NCBI GenBank assembly: GCA_003010405.1
Contig: PJLO01000027.1
Coordinates: 1-32,046, forward strand
Source: Acidobacteriota bacterium
GTDB taxonomy: Bacteria; Acidobacteriota; Terriglobia; Terriglobales; Acidobacteriaceae
Direction of reading: 5' to 3'
DNA length: 32,046 nt
In this document: positions 16,733 to 24,052 of the stretch, piece by piece
Numbering within the stretch: position 1 is the first letter of the stretch
How the letters are laid out: each line of letters opens with the position of its first letter
Notes under the pieces: generated by a model
Database searches by the model: none
Seen by the model: the letters and a program-made list of their open reading frames with translations, nothing else
What the model was told of the DNA's origin: nothing
Made by a program: the position numbers and the translations under genes

Positions 16733-18232
16733 ATGATTCTGTTTGGTCTGCTTATCGTTCCACTGATCGCCGGTCCGCTGTCCTTTCTCCTGCGAAAACG
16801 ATCCGCCATGGAGTTCGTGAACTTGTCAGCCTTTACCATTCTGCTCGGCTTGGCTATTGCGTTAGGAGCCCGGGTGCTTTGGAGTGGACCGGTTTCACTT
16901 TGGAATGGCTTCTTCTACGCTGACGCACTCAGCGCGTTGGTGGTTCTGCTTTCCGCATTTGTCGCTTTCGTGTGTTCTATTTACGCTATCGGCTACTTCC
17001 GCCGGGATGAGGCAGAAGGAGTGTTTTTGGAGAATGACGAGCCGGGCGAGACGCTGGTCGAGCAAAAGTTGCGGGAGTACTACACGCTTACGCCGCTGTT
17101 TGTGTTTTCTCTTGTGCTCGTAGCTCTGGCCAACAACCTCGGAATACTCTGGGTGGCAATTGAGGGTGCCACTCTGTCTTCTGTCTTTCTGGTCATGTTT
17201 TACGGGCGTGATACGTCTCTCGAAGCGGCCTGGAAGTACGCGATCATCGGCGGAGTTGGCCTTTCGATGGCCCTGTTTGGGACCATTTTGACTTACTATT
17301 CCGCGCATCAGATTCTGGAAACGGAAACGCTTTCAGGGCTGAACTGGTCTGTGCTGATCGGACACGCAGCTCAGTTTGACAAAGCGACGATGCGACTGGC
17401 CTTCATACTGATTCTGCTGGGCTATGGAACCAAGGCTGGCATCGCTCCCATGCACACCTGGAAACCGGATGCCTACAGTGAAGCGCCGATTCCTGCGGCA
17501 GCAATACTGGCCACCGGAGTTCTTAACTGCTCGATCTATGGCTTGATCCGTTTCTATATTCTTACCGCGAAATGCCTCGGCCCGCAGTTCAGCTCGCACC
17601 TTCTGATTATTTTCGGATTGCTCTCTGTAGCAGTAGCGGTGCCGTTCATCCTCGTTCAGAAAAATTTTCGCCGATTGCTGGCCTACTCAAGTATCGAACA
17701 CAGCGGGATCATGGTGCTCGCGCTTGGCTGGGGCGGAGTATTGGGCATCCTCGGCATGTTGCTCCACATGACGTTCCACTCGGTGACGAAGCCGTTGCTT
17801 TTCTTTTGCGCCGGGAATGTTCAACAACACATGAAGACCGACTTGTTCAGCAAGGCTAAGAGCGGGTTGATCCATTCGATGCCTGTGACCGGAGGAGCAT
17901 TCCTCCTGGCGACTCTTGCCGTCACAGGGTCACCTCCGTTTAGTTTGTTTCAGAGCGAGTTCACGATTCTTCGCGCGGCGTTTGTCAGTGGCTATTCTGT
18001 TCTCGGCTATGTGTTCATGGCCTTTTTGATCGCGATTTTTGCGGGATTTTTGGCGCACTGCGCCAATCTCGTGCTCGGCGCCGATCCGAATCTTCCTCGG
18101 GACGATACCGATGGCTGGAAAAAATATTCGGTGGTGGGTTTGGTTGCAGTGATTGTTATTCTGGGCTTCTGGATACCGGCCCCGTTGTTCAAGTTAATTC
18201 AGAGCGCAACAGCTATAGTGATGGGTGGATGA
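16733..18232 (+). CDS. hyfF: Hydrogenase-4 subunit F-like antiporter-type subunit (HyfF/NuoN-M family)
   Basis: Second antiporter-like subunit of the complex, 499 residues. The key charged residues are present: Glu144 (ILWVAIEGATLSSVFLV), Lys168 (WKYAIIGGVGL) and Lys234 (YGTKAGIAPMHTWKPDAYSEAP). RLLAYSSIEHSGIMVLALGW and VTGSPPFSLFQSEF further support the HyfF assignment. Its TGA overlaps the ATG of hyfG. No third antiporter-like gene (HyfD) occurs in the cluster, so the membrane arm appears smaller than that of E. coli Hyf. Confidence 0.93.
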   Translation: MILFGLLIVPLIAGPLSFLLRKRSAMEFVNLSAFTILLGLAIALGARVLWSGPVSLWNGFFYADALSALVVLLSAFVAFVCSIYAIGYFRRDEAEGVFLENDEPGETLVEQKLREYYTLTPLFVFSLVLVALANNLGILWVAIEGATLSSVFLVMFYGRDTSLEAAWKYAIIGGVGLSMALFGTILTYYSAHQILETETLSGLNWSVLIGHAAQFDKATMRLAFILILLGYGTKAGIAPMHTWKPDAYSEAPIPAAAILATGVLNCSIYGLIRFYILTAKCLGPQFSSHLLIIFGLLSVAVAVPFILVQKNFRRLLAYSSIEHSGIMVLALGWGGVLGILGMLLHMTFHSVTKPLLFFCAGNVQQHMKTDLFSKAKSGLIHSMPVTGGAFLLATLAVTGSPPFSLFQSEFTILRAAFVSGYSVLGYVFMAFLIAIFAGFLAHCANLVLGADPNLPRDDTDGWKKYSVVGLVAVIVILGFWIPAPLFKLIQSATAIVMGG

Positions 18233-19821
18233 TGAGCCAGACTGCGTCCAATTTGTTTGAAACTCTCCGACAGAAGTTTGGCCAGCAGGTTCAGTCAATA
18301 CGTGCTGAGCGCGAAGACGAGTTTTACATTCTTCTGAGCGATTCCGATATTCGGCCAATTACGGACTACTTGCTCGGTGAATTCGACGCAAGACTCGTTA
18401 CGGTCTTCGCCGAAGACAGACGTGCCGCAGAAAACGTCTTCTACAACTACTACGTCTTTGAACAGAGAGGTAGTCCTCAGTACTTAATTGTGCGTGCTCC
18501 GGTGTGCGCCAACATGCCTGAGTTTCCGTCGCTCTCCGCCGAACTGCCGTCCGTGAACTGGCAGGAGCGCGAGATCCAGGATTGGTTCGGACTGAAGGCG
18601 GTTGGACACCCTAATCCCCGTCGTGTCGCCCTGCATGACAATTGGCCGGAAGTCTACCCGTTGCGCAAAGACTTTGCTCTCGAAACCGTGTTGCCAGAGT
18701 TCGAGGGCGAGCGCCACATATACAGGCGGGCGTTAGGAAAAGGTGTTTTCCAGATTCCAGTCGGTCCGGTGCATGCCGGAATCATCGAACCGGGGCACTT
18801 TAACTTCGCGGTGGCGGGTGAGCCGATCCTGTATTTGCAACTTAGAATGTTTTACACCCATAAGGGAACCGAAAAACTTTTTGAAAAGCTTCCCGTGCAC
18901 AGAGGCGTCTTTCTTGCGGAGAGCATTTCGGGAGATTCGAGCTTTTCCCACGGCACGGCGTTCTGTCAGGCTGTTGAACGAGCAGCCGGAGTTGAAGTAC
19001 CCGAGCGCGCTCTCATCATGCGCGTTGTCCTGCTGGAGTTAGAGCGGATTTGTAATCACGTCGGCGACATTGGAGCCATCGTAAATGATGTCGGCTTCGT
19101 CGTAGCAAACTGCCATGCCGGTCGCCTCAAGGAAGCGCTGGTCACCCTGAACGAGCATATGACGGGCAGTCGTCTGCTGAAGGGAATGGCCTGCATCGGT
19201 GGGGTGCGGCGCGGTTGGGATGTCGCACAATTAGATACGCTCCTTAAATCATTAGACTGGTTCGAAAAGGAATTCAAGGATCTGGTCAGTCTGATTGACT
19301 CCTCCGATTCCACGCGTGACCGTCTGGAACAGACGGGGGTTCTCTGGCCTGAAAAGGCGAAGGATCTGGGTATCATCGGCGTTGGTGGGCGGGCTTCGGG
19401 GATCGATCTGGACGTGCGGCGCGATCATCCTTATGCCGCGTATTCGCGCTTCCCGTTCCGTGTTCCGGTTTATCAGGCCGGGGATGTCCTGCGCAGGATG
19501 CAAGTTCGGATTGAAGAGGTGGGCGAGTCCATCTCGATAATACGGAGGGCTGCCGAAGAGAGCTTCCAAGGTGAGTTTCGTGTGCCAGTCCCAGTGATAC
19601 CTGCTGACCGTTGTGCGGTGGGTTCCGTGGAAGGATGGCGTGGCGAAATCATTCATTGGATACGAACAGGCCCCGACAATCATCTGCAGCGGTGCAAGAT
19701 CAAGGACCCGTCAATCAACAATTGGCCGGCTTTGGTGGAGGCGGTACAGGGAAACATCGTTCCAGACTTCCCAGTCATTAACAAGAGTTTCAATCTTTCC
19801 TACTCGGGAACGGATAGGTAA
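18229..19821 (+). CDS. hyfG: Ehr-type large subunit (HyfG/NuoCD-like) lacking NiFe-binding cysteines
   Basis: Homologue of the fused NuoC-NuoD-like large subunit of group 4 hydrogenases, 530 residues. The NuoC-like part is residues 1-150 (PSVNWQEREIQDWFGL, HDNWPEVYPLRKDF). The NuoD/HycE-like part follows (GPVHAGIIEPGHFNF, HKGTEKLFE, FSHGTAFCQAVERAAG, ERICNHVGDIG). Hydrogenases carry RxCGxC and, near the C-terminus, DPCxxC. Here the first site reads SISGDS (232-237) and the second reads NLSYSG (522-527) before a terminal TDR, so all four NiFe-ligating Cys are replaced. This places the complex with the energy-converting-hydrogenase-related (Ehr) complexes. The reaction is unknown; H2 turnover at a NiFe site is not expected. 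Confidence 0.92.
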   Translation: MMSQTASNLFETLRQKFGQQVQSIRAEREDEFYILLSDSDIRPITDYLLGEFDARLVTVFAEDRRAAENVFYNYYVFEQRGSPQYLIVRAPVCANMPEFPSLSAELPSVNWQEREIQDWFGLKAVGHPNPRRVALHDNWPEVYPLRKDFALETVLPEFEGERHIYRRALGKGVFQIPVGPVHAGIIEPGHFNFAVAGEPILYLQLRMFYTHKGTEKLFEKLPVHRGVFLAESISGDSSFSHGTAFCQAVERAAGVEVPERALIMRVVLLELERICNHVGDIGAIVNDVGFVVANCHAGRLKEALVTLNEHMTGSRLLKGMACIGGVRRGWDVAQLDTLLKSLDWFEKEFKDLVSLIDSSDSTRDRLEQTGVLWPEKAKDLGIIGVGGRASGIDLDVRRDHPYAAYSRFPFRVPVYQAGDVLRRMQVRIEEVGESISIIRRAAEESFQGEFRVPVPVIPADRCAVGSVEGWRGEIIHWIRTGPDNHLQRCKIKDPSINNWPALVEAVQGNIVPDFPVINKSFNLSYSGTDR

Positions 19822-19824
19822 ACG

Positions 19825-20688
19825 ATGTTCAAAATACTTCAGAAAACCATCAAAACTGGAATCGTAACAGCAAGCTACCCAGCCCAGCCAGCGAAAGTCT
19901 CCGAGCAATTCAGGGGCTGTCCAAGCTTCGATTTTCAAAAATGGAGAGACGCTCGCCCTGCTGCCAACGCTTGTCCGACCGGAGCGATAGGTGTGCACGA
20001 CGAGGGGAATTCCAGAAAAGTAACTGTAGATTACGGTTTTTGCAACTTTTGTGGCTTATGCGCGGAAGAATCTGGTGAATCGGTGTGTGTGACGCGAGAA
20101 TTTGAGCTGGCAACGTTGAATCGCCGGAACCTTGTTCTGACTGCGGAATACGACTTGGATTCCGATGGTACGCATCGGAAATTACGCGAAGTTCATCGCC
20201 AATACTCAAATGCCGAAACGGATGTGGAGAGGCTTGGGAAACAAACTAAGGAAACAATTCAGAAGGTTTTAGGCCGGTCTCTTGCTATCCGAGAAGTTGA
20301 TGCAGGTTCCTGCAATGGATGCGAAACGGAAATTGTCGCTCTGAATAACCCGGTTCATGACATTGAACGCTTCGGAATTCACTTCGTTGCATCCCCTCGC
20401 CACGCCGACCTGATTCTCGTAACAGGGCCCGTCACCCGGAACATGGAGCTGGCACTGGTGAAGACATATCAAGCGATGCCAGATCCGAAGGTAGTTGTCG
20501 CGGTTGGTGCGTGCGGCATCAGTGGAGGAGTTTTCGGAGTGAACTATGCATCTCTTGGGGGCGTGGATAATGTGCTTCCAGTGGATGTTTATGTTCCGGG
20601 ATGTCCTCCCAGACCACAAGCTCTCCTGCAAGGAATTCTCCTGGCAGTAGGGCGGCTTACAGAAAAGCTTCAAGGACACACGGATTGA
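19825..20688 (+). CDS. hyfI: Fused ferredoxin-like/NuoB-like small subunit (HyfH-HyfI type)
   Basis: Small electron-transfer subunit of the Ehr-type complex, 287 residues. Residues 1-120 are ferredoxin-like: Cys32, Cys50 (ANACPTGAI), Cys73-x2-Cys76-x2-Cys79 (FCNFCGLCAEE) and Cys88. This gives one complete four-Cys set (50, 73, 76, 79); the usual CxxCxxC for a second cluster is absent. Residues 145-287 are NuoB/HycG-like with Cys163, Cys166 (GSCNGCETEI), Cys230 (VGACGISGG) and Cys260 (PGCPPRP), the ligands of an N2-type cluster. E. coli Hyf encodes the ferredoxin (HyfH) and HyfI separately. The gene follows hyfG by 3 bp. No downstream protease, maturation or formate-lyase gene is present. Confidence 0.9.
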   Translation: MFKILQKTIKTGIVTASYPAQPAKVSEQFRGCPSFDFQKWRDARPAANACPTGAIGVHDEGNSRKVTVDYGFCNFCGLCAEESGESVCVTREFELATLNRRNLVLTAEYDLDSDGTHRKLREVHRQYSNAETDVERLGKQTKETIQKVLGRSLAIREVDAGSCNGCETEIVALNNPVHDIERFGIHFVASPRHADLILVTGPVTRNMELALVKTYQAMPDPKVVVAVGACGISGGVFGVNYASLGGVDNVLPVDVYVPGCPPRPQALLQGILLAVGRLTEKLQGHTD

Positions 20689-20801
20689 GGGATACCTGCT
20701 GCTTCGCGTCCAGAAGATGTTGCGGGAATAGCTGTGACCTTTATTGTGTTGGGGTTGCACCAAAACGGAATTGCTGTTAAGCTAATTGAAATCAGAGACG
20801 T

Positions 20802-20878
20802 AGGCGCGTAGCTCAGTTGGTTAGAGCGCTACCTTGACACGGTAGAGGTCATCGGTTCGAGTCCGATCGTGCCTACCA
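20802..20878 (+). tRNA. tRNA-Val (anticodon GAC)
   Basis: The sequence starting ggcgcgtagctcagttggtt folds as a standard cloverleaf. The anticodon stem ctacc/ggtag encloses loop ttgacac, giving anticodon GAC. The T arm contains ggttcgagtcc, and the gene ends with an encoded CCA at about 20876-20878. Its 3' end served as an integration site, as shown by the adjacent direct repeat. Confidence 0.96.
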
Positions 20879-20880
20879 TT
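20867..20880. repeat. att-like direct repeat, tRNA-side copy
   Basis: The 14-bp sequence tcgtgcctaccatt covers the tRNA-Val 3' end and two following bases. An exact second copy lies at 22168-22181. A repeat of the tRNA 3' terminus flanking an integrase remnant is the classical footprint of site-specific integration. Confidence 0.7.
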
Positions 20881-20952
20881 CTCATTAAAGCAGTTAAGCC
20901 CACTTCCAGCCCCCTCAAAATTAGCCATTTCAACCCGTGATTCAACCCGCAA

Positions 20953-21454
20953 TCACTGAACCGCATCTGAGGTGGGTTTCACCTTCTTAATCGCTTCCAA
21001 GAACAGCCCCTGAGCCGCCTGCTGCTGGTCGTTTACCCGGTGGCAATAGATTTCCATGGTGGTCGCCAAACGTTTGTGCCGGAGCATCTTCATCGTGACA
21101 GCCGGGTCAACCTGCCCGGGTAGGAAGGTAGCGAGCGAATGGCGAAGGTTATGCCAGCCAAAACGTTTGCTGGAGTCCTTCTCGATTACCCGGCCTTCAC
21201 CGCTGCGGGACGAAGATAGTCTTGAGCAGCGCAGGAGGGTGCCGGGGAATTCGCCCTTTCTCCTTTACGGATGGGAAAATCCAATCCGTTTCCTTGGAGT
21301 ACAGAGATTGTTCTCTCCATTCCCGAAGGTACCCGGCCAACGCCGGATGCATCGGGACTGGAACCATGGAGTGCTCATTCTTACCTTCCGTGAGTTTCCC
21401 CTTGCTCCACCCGCGCCGGATGTATATTTGCCCGTTCTTCGATGCGAATGGCAC
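20953..21454 (-). pseudogene. Tyrosine-type integrase, truncated and frameshifted
   Basis: Remnant of a phage/island integrase catalytic domain. The upstream frame reads NGQIYIRRGWSKGKLTEGKN, then HPALAGYLREW and TDWIFPSVKEKGRIPRHPPALLKTIF. A different frame supplies the end: KDSSKRFGWHNLRHSLATF (the HxLRH box), then MKMLRHKRLATTMEIYCHRV with the catalytic Tyr, stopping at 20953. The frames are joined through about 21185-21215, where two single-base losses restore a plausible family sequence. The N-terminal half, including the first catalytic Arg region, is missing: homology stops near 21445, where helicase sequence begins on the other strand. Its position beside tRNA-Val indicates an integrase that once used that tRNA. 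Confidence 0.85.
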
Positions 21455-22148
21455 GCTTGTGTTCTGTTCAACTCGCGAAGCCGTCCGCCACCTTCACGCG
21501 AACCTGCAGGAGAGAGGTTTTTCTGTAGTTGCGCTTTCCGGGGAGTTTAAACAGCATGAGCGCAACAGTGCGCTGCAGGCATTGCGCGACGGGCGTGCTC
21601 GCGTCTGCGTCGCTACGGATGTGGCCGCTCGCGGACTAGACATGCCTGATGTCGGCCTGGTGATTCACGCAGAGTTGCCTCAAAATCGGCAAACGCTGCT
21701 GCACCGGAGCGGTCGCACAGGACGGGCTGGCCGCAAAGGTTTGTCGCTCATATTGGCGCCAACTGCACAACACGGCGCGGTCGAGCGCCTGTTGGCATCG
21801 GCGAAGATTAAGGGGATCTGGTCGGCTGCGCCTTCTGCAGATGCAATTCGCGTACGTGATGAAGAAAATCTTGTACGTGAAATTGCAGCCATGGCGGAAA
21901 CTTCATCAGAAGAAGATTTGGCACTTGGGCGAGTCCTGCTGGCCGAGAGGAGCCCCGAACAACTCGCCGCTGTGCTGGTGCGGCTCCGCCGAGAGCACTT
22001 ACCGGCACCCGAGGTGTTGGATGATCCCGGATCGGTTCGGAGTGAAACCTGGAAGAGCAAGAAGAATCGCGCTGTTACAAAAAAGAAAAGCTGGAGCAGT
22101 AAAAAGAGTAAGCAGTACAAGCCGCGCGAGAAAAACAAGCGGCACTAA
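21447..22148 (+). pseudogene. DEAD-box RNA helicase, C-terminal half only (DeaD/RhlE-like)
   Basis: The frame from about 21447 carries helicase motifs of RecA domain 2 only: TLVFCSTREAVRHLHANL (motif IV), RVCVATDVAARGLDMPDV (motif V) and HRSGRTGRAGRKG (motif VI). A DeaD-like segment (PSADAIRVRDEENLVREI) and a Lys-rich tail follow, the latter typical of RNA-binding helicases. The N-terminal half with Walker A and DEAD is absent; upstream bases are antisense to the integrase remnant. Without domain 1 it cannot be an active helicase. No convincing start codon or ribosome binding site precedes the remaining sequence. Confidence 0.85.
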
Positions 22149-22167
22149 AGAGCGTGCTGTTTTCTCC

Positions 22168-22181
22168 TCGTGCCTACCATT
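22168..22181. repeat. att-like direct repeat, distal copy
   Basis: Exact 14-bp copy (tcgtgcctaccatt) of the tRNA-Val 3' end, 1,301 bp from the first copy and 20 bp after the helicase remnant. It probably marks the far end of a now-collapsed integrated element. Confidence 0.65.
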
Positions 22182-22198
22182 TATTCCCTGTAAGCTGC

Positions 22199-22229
22199 GT
22201 CGGGATTCCTCCCGGCGTATTTCTTTTTC
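22199..22229 (+). terminator. Likely intrinsic terminator after the helicase remnant
   Basis: A 7-bp stem (gtcggga pairing with tcccggc, including one G-T pair) with loop ttcc is followed by the T-rich run gtatttcttttt on the plus strand. It fits a terminator for the gene that formerly ended at 22148. Confidence 0.5.
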
Positions 22230-22390
22230 AGCCCGTGATTCCCATCGGAATGGATGCGCCCTCATCCGAGACTTCTTTTCCGGTCACAAGCAGACAAAAT
22301 TTGCAGCCCTCTTTCGGGCATTTTATGTATTTATAGAAGTCAGAACGCCCTCGTAGCGCTACAATAGCAAGCTTGTCTTGCGAGGTGCTC

Positions 22391-23743
22391 ATGCCTATTC
22401 ATACAATCATCGAGCCTTTCCGAATCAAGAGTGTCGAACCTATCCGCTGGACCCAGCGTGCGGAGCGTGAGCGTTTCCTTCGGGAGGCCAGCTACAACCT
22501 CTTTCTCCTTTCTGCCGACGATGTCTTGATTGACCTGCTCACCGATTCCGGTACTGGCGCCATGTCCATCTACCAGTGGGGAGCCATCCAAGAGGGCGAC
22601 GAGAGCTACGCCGGCAGCCGCAGCTTTATTCGTTTCCGCGACTCCGTGCAGAGCATCTTCGGCTACACCAACGTGATTCCGACACATCAGGGCCGCGCCG
22701 CCGAGCGCATACTCTTCACTGTCATGCTGAAGAAAGGCGACATCGTTCCCAACAATACGCACTTTGACACCACCCGCGCCAACGTCGAAGCCGTCGGAGC
22801 AGAGGCAGTCGACCTGGTCATTGCCGAAGGCAGACAACCTGGCCTTCTGCATCCTTTCAAAGGCAATATGGATGTCGCCGCCCTGGAGCAAACCATTGCG
22901 CGTGTGGGCCGCGAGCGTATTCCGCTCGTTATGCTGACCATTACCAATAACTCCGGCGGAGGCCAGCCCGTCTCCATGGAGAACGCAAGAGCCGTCAGCG
23001 CCGTCTGTCGCAAGCACAATATCCCGCTCTACTTCGATGCCTGCCGCTTTGCCGAGAACTCCTACTTCATCAAGCTTCGCGAGCAAGGTTACCAAGACAA
23101 AACTCCCCGGCAGATCGCGCAGGAGATGTTCTCGCTAGGCGACGGCTGTACCATGAGCGCCAAGAAAGACGGCATGGCAAACATCGGAGGCTTTCTCTGC
23201 ACCAACAACGACGTGCTCGCGCAGCAGCAGAAGAATCTGCTGATCTTGACCGAGGGGTATCCCACTTACGGAGGCCTTGCCGGGCGCGACCTCGAAGCTA
23301 TAGCCGTCGGTCTTCAGGAGGCCGTGGAGGAGGATTACCTGCGTTACCGGATCGCCTCTACCGCCTACCTCGGCAACCACCTCCACCAGATGGGAATCCC
23401 CATCGTGATGCCCCCCGGAGGCCACGCCGTCTACCTTGATGCTCGCAGCTTCGTCCCCCATATCCTGTCCGAGCGGTTTCCCGGGGTAGCCCTGGCCGCA
23501 GAACTCTATCTCGAAGGCGGCATTCGCTCCGTCGAGATAGGCACGCTCATGTTCGGTGCCGCCGCCAAGATGGACCTTGTCCGCCTCGCGATCCCGCGCC
23601 GTACTTATACACAAAGCCATATTGACTACGTCATCGAGGTCGTCGCCGAAGTCTGGGGCAAGCGCGACCAGATACGGGGCCTCCGGCTCACATATGAGCC
23701 ACCATTCCTGCGCCACTTCACGGCTAAGCTGGAACAGGTGTAG
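22391..23743 (+). CDS. tnaA: Tryptophanase (tryptophan indole-lyase)
   Basis: PLP-dependent beta-eliminating lyase, expected to convert L-tryptophan to indole, pyruvate and ammonia in the cytoplasm. The 450-residue product matches the family along its whole length: EPFRIKSVEPI at the N-terminus, LIDLLTDSGTGAMS, YAGSRSF, PTHQGRAAERI and TMSAKKDGMANIGGFLC, with Lys259 as the likely PLP-binding Lys. The sister enzyme tyrosine phenol-lyase uses Thr124, Arg381 and Phe448. Here those positions are Asp126 (FDTT), Ile383 (VEIG) and His442 (LRHFTAKL), as in tryptophanases. GAGGTG lies just before the ATG at 22391. No tryptophan permease or TnaC-like leader accompanies it. Confidence 0.87.
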   Translation: MPIHTIIEPFRIKSVEPIRWTQRAERERFLREASYNLFLLSADDVLIDLLTDSGTGAMSIYQWGAIQEGDESYAGSRSFIRFRDSVQSIFGYTNVIPTHQGRAAERILFTVMLKKGDIVPNNTHFDTTRANVEAVGAEAVDLVIAEGRQPGLLHPFKGNMDVAALEQTIARVGRERIPLVMLTITNNSGGGQPVSMENARAVSAVCRKHNIPLYFDACRFAENSYFIKLREQGYQDKTPRQIAQEMFSLGDGCTMSAKKDGMANIGGFLCTNNDVLAQQQKNLLILTEGYPTYGGLAGRDLEAIAVGLQEAVEEDYLRYRIASTAYLGNHLHQMGIPIVMPPGGHAVYLDARSFVPHILSERFPGVALAAELYLEGGIRSVEIGTLMFGAAAKMDLVRLAIPRRTYTQSHIDYVIEVVAEVWGKRDQIRGLRLTYEPPFLRHFTAKLEQV

Positions 23744-23795
23744 GGAAGGCAATTGTCGTCGTTGATTTTGTTTTTAAATGAGCCAAAGCTATGGC

Positions 23796-23818
23796 CGCCG
23801 CGAAGAGATTTTGCGGCG
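23796..23818 (+). terminator. Possible terminator hairpin after tnaA
   Basis: A 6-bp GC stem (cgccgc pairing with gcggcg) with an 11-nt loop lies 50 bp after tnaA. No proper T run follows on the plus strand, so this is weak. Confidence 0.25.
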
Positions 23819-23879
23819 AGGGGAGGAGCAAAAAAACTTACTATCTAGTCGCGCCTTCGATACAATCTGGGGCGCGGTG

Positions 23880-24052
23880 AACCACAACCAGAGGACGCCT
23901 CAACGCTTGAAACCGTAGCTTGCCGCTAGCGGCAAGAAGTCTCACAGGTTCTGAAGATGAGCAATGTCAGTTGCGACTGCGAGTCCATCGCAACTGGAGC
24001 AGAGACCGGAATAGAACACGATCAAACTTACTTTGAATAAGTTGGGAGGAGC
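23880..24052 (+). promoter_or_regulatory. Structured leader region upstream of the MscS-family gene
   Basis: The 309-bp gap before the channel gene has two strong inverted repeats. One is an 18-bp perfect palindrome, cttgccgctagcggcaag (23919-23936). The other is a 9-bp stem cagttgcga/tcgcaactg (23968-23976 with 23988-23996) around an 11-nt loop. These could form a structured 5' UTR or a DNA operator plus hairpin. I compared it from memory with common riboswitch classes (c-di-AMP ydaO, c-di-GMP, TPP, cobalamin) and saw no convincing match. Confidence 0.4.

Noticed and set aside
13046..20688. Functional NiFe hydrogenase-4 or formate hydrogenlyase
   Set aside because: All four NiFe-ligating cysteines of the large subunit are replaced and no maturation or formate dehydrogenase genes are linked.
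13046..20688. Respiratory complex I (nuo) operon
   Set aside because: Gene order B-C-E-F-G-I, the HyfB-type C-terminus and HyfE are hydrogenase-4-like; nuoA, J, E, F are absent.
22154..22336. Plus-strand 60-codon frame upstream of tnaA as a TnaC-like leader peptide
   Set aside because: It contains no tryptophan codon, starts at a GTG without a ribosome binding site and spans a terminator hairpin.
22391..23743. Tyrosine phenol-lyase assignment
   Set aside because: The Thr, Arg and Phe positions specific to that enzyme are Asp, Ile and His here.
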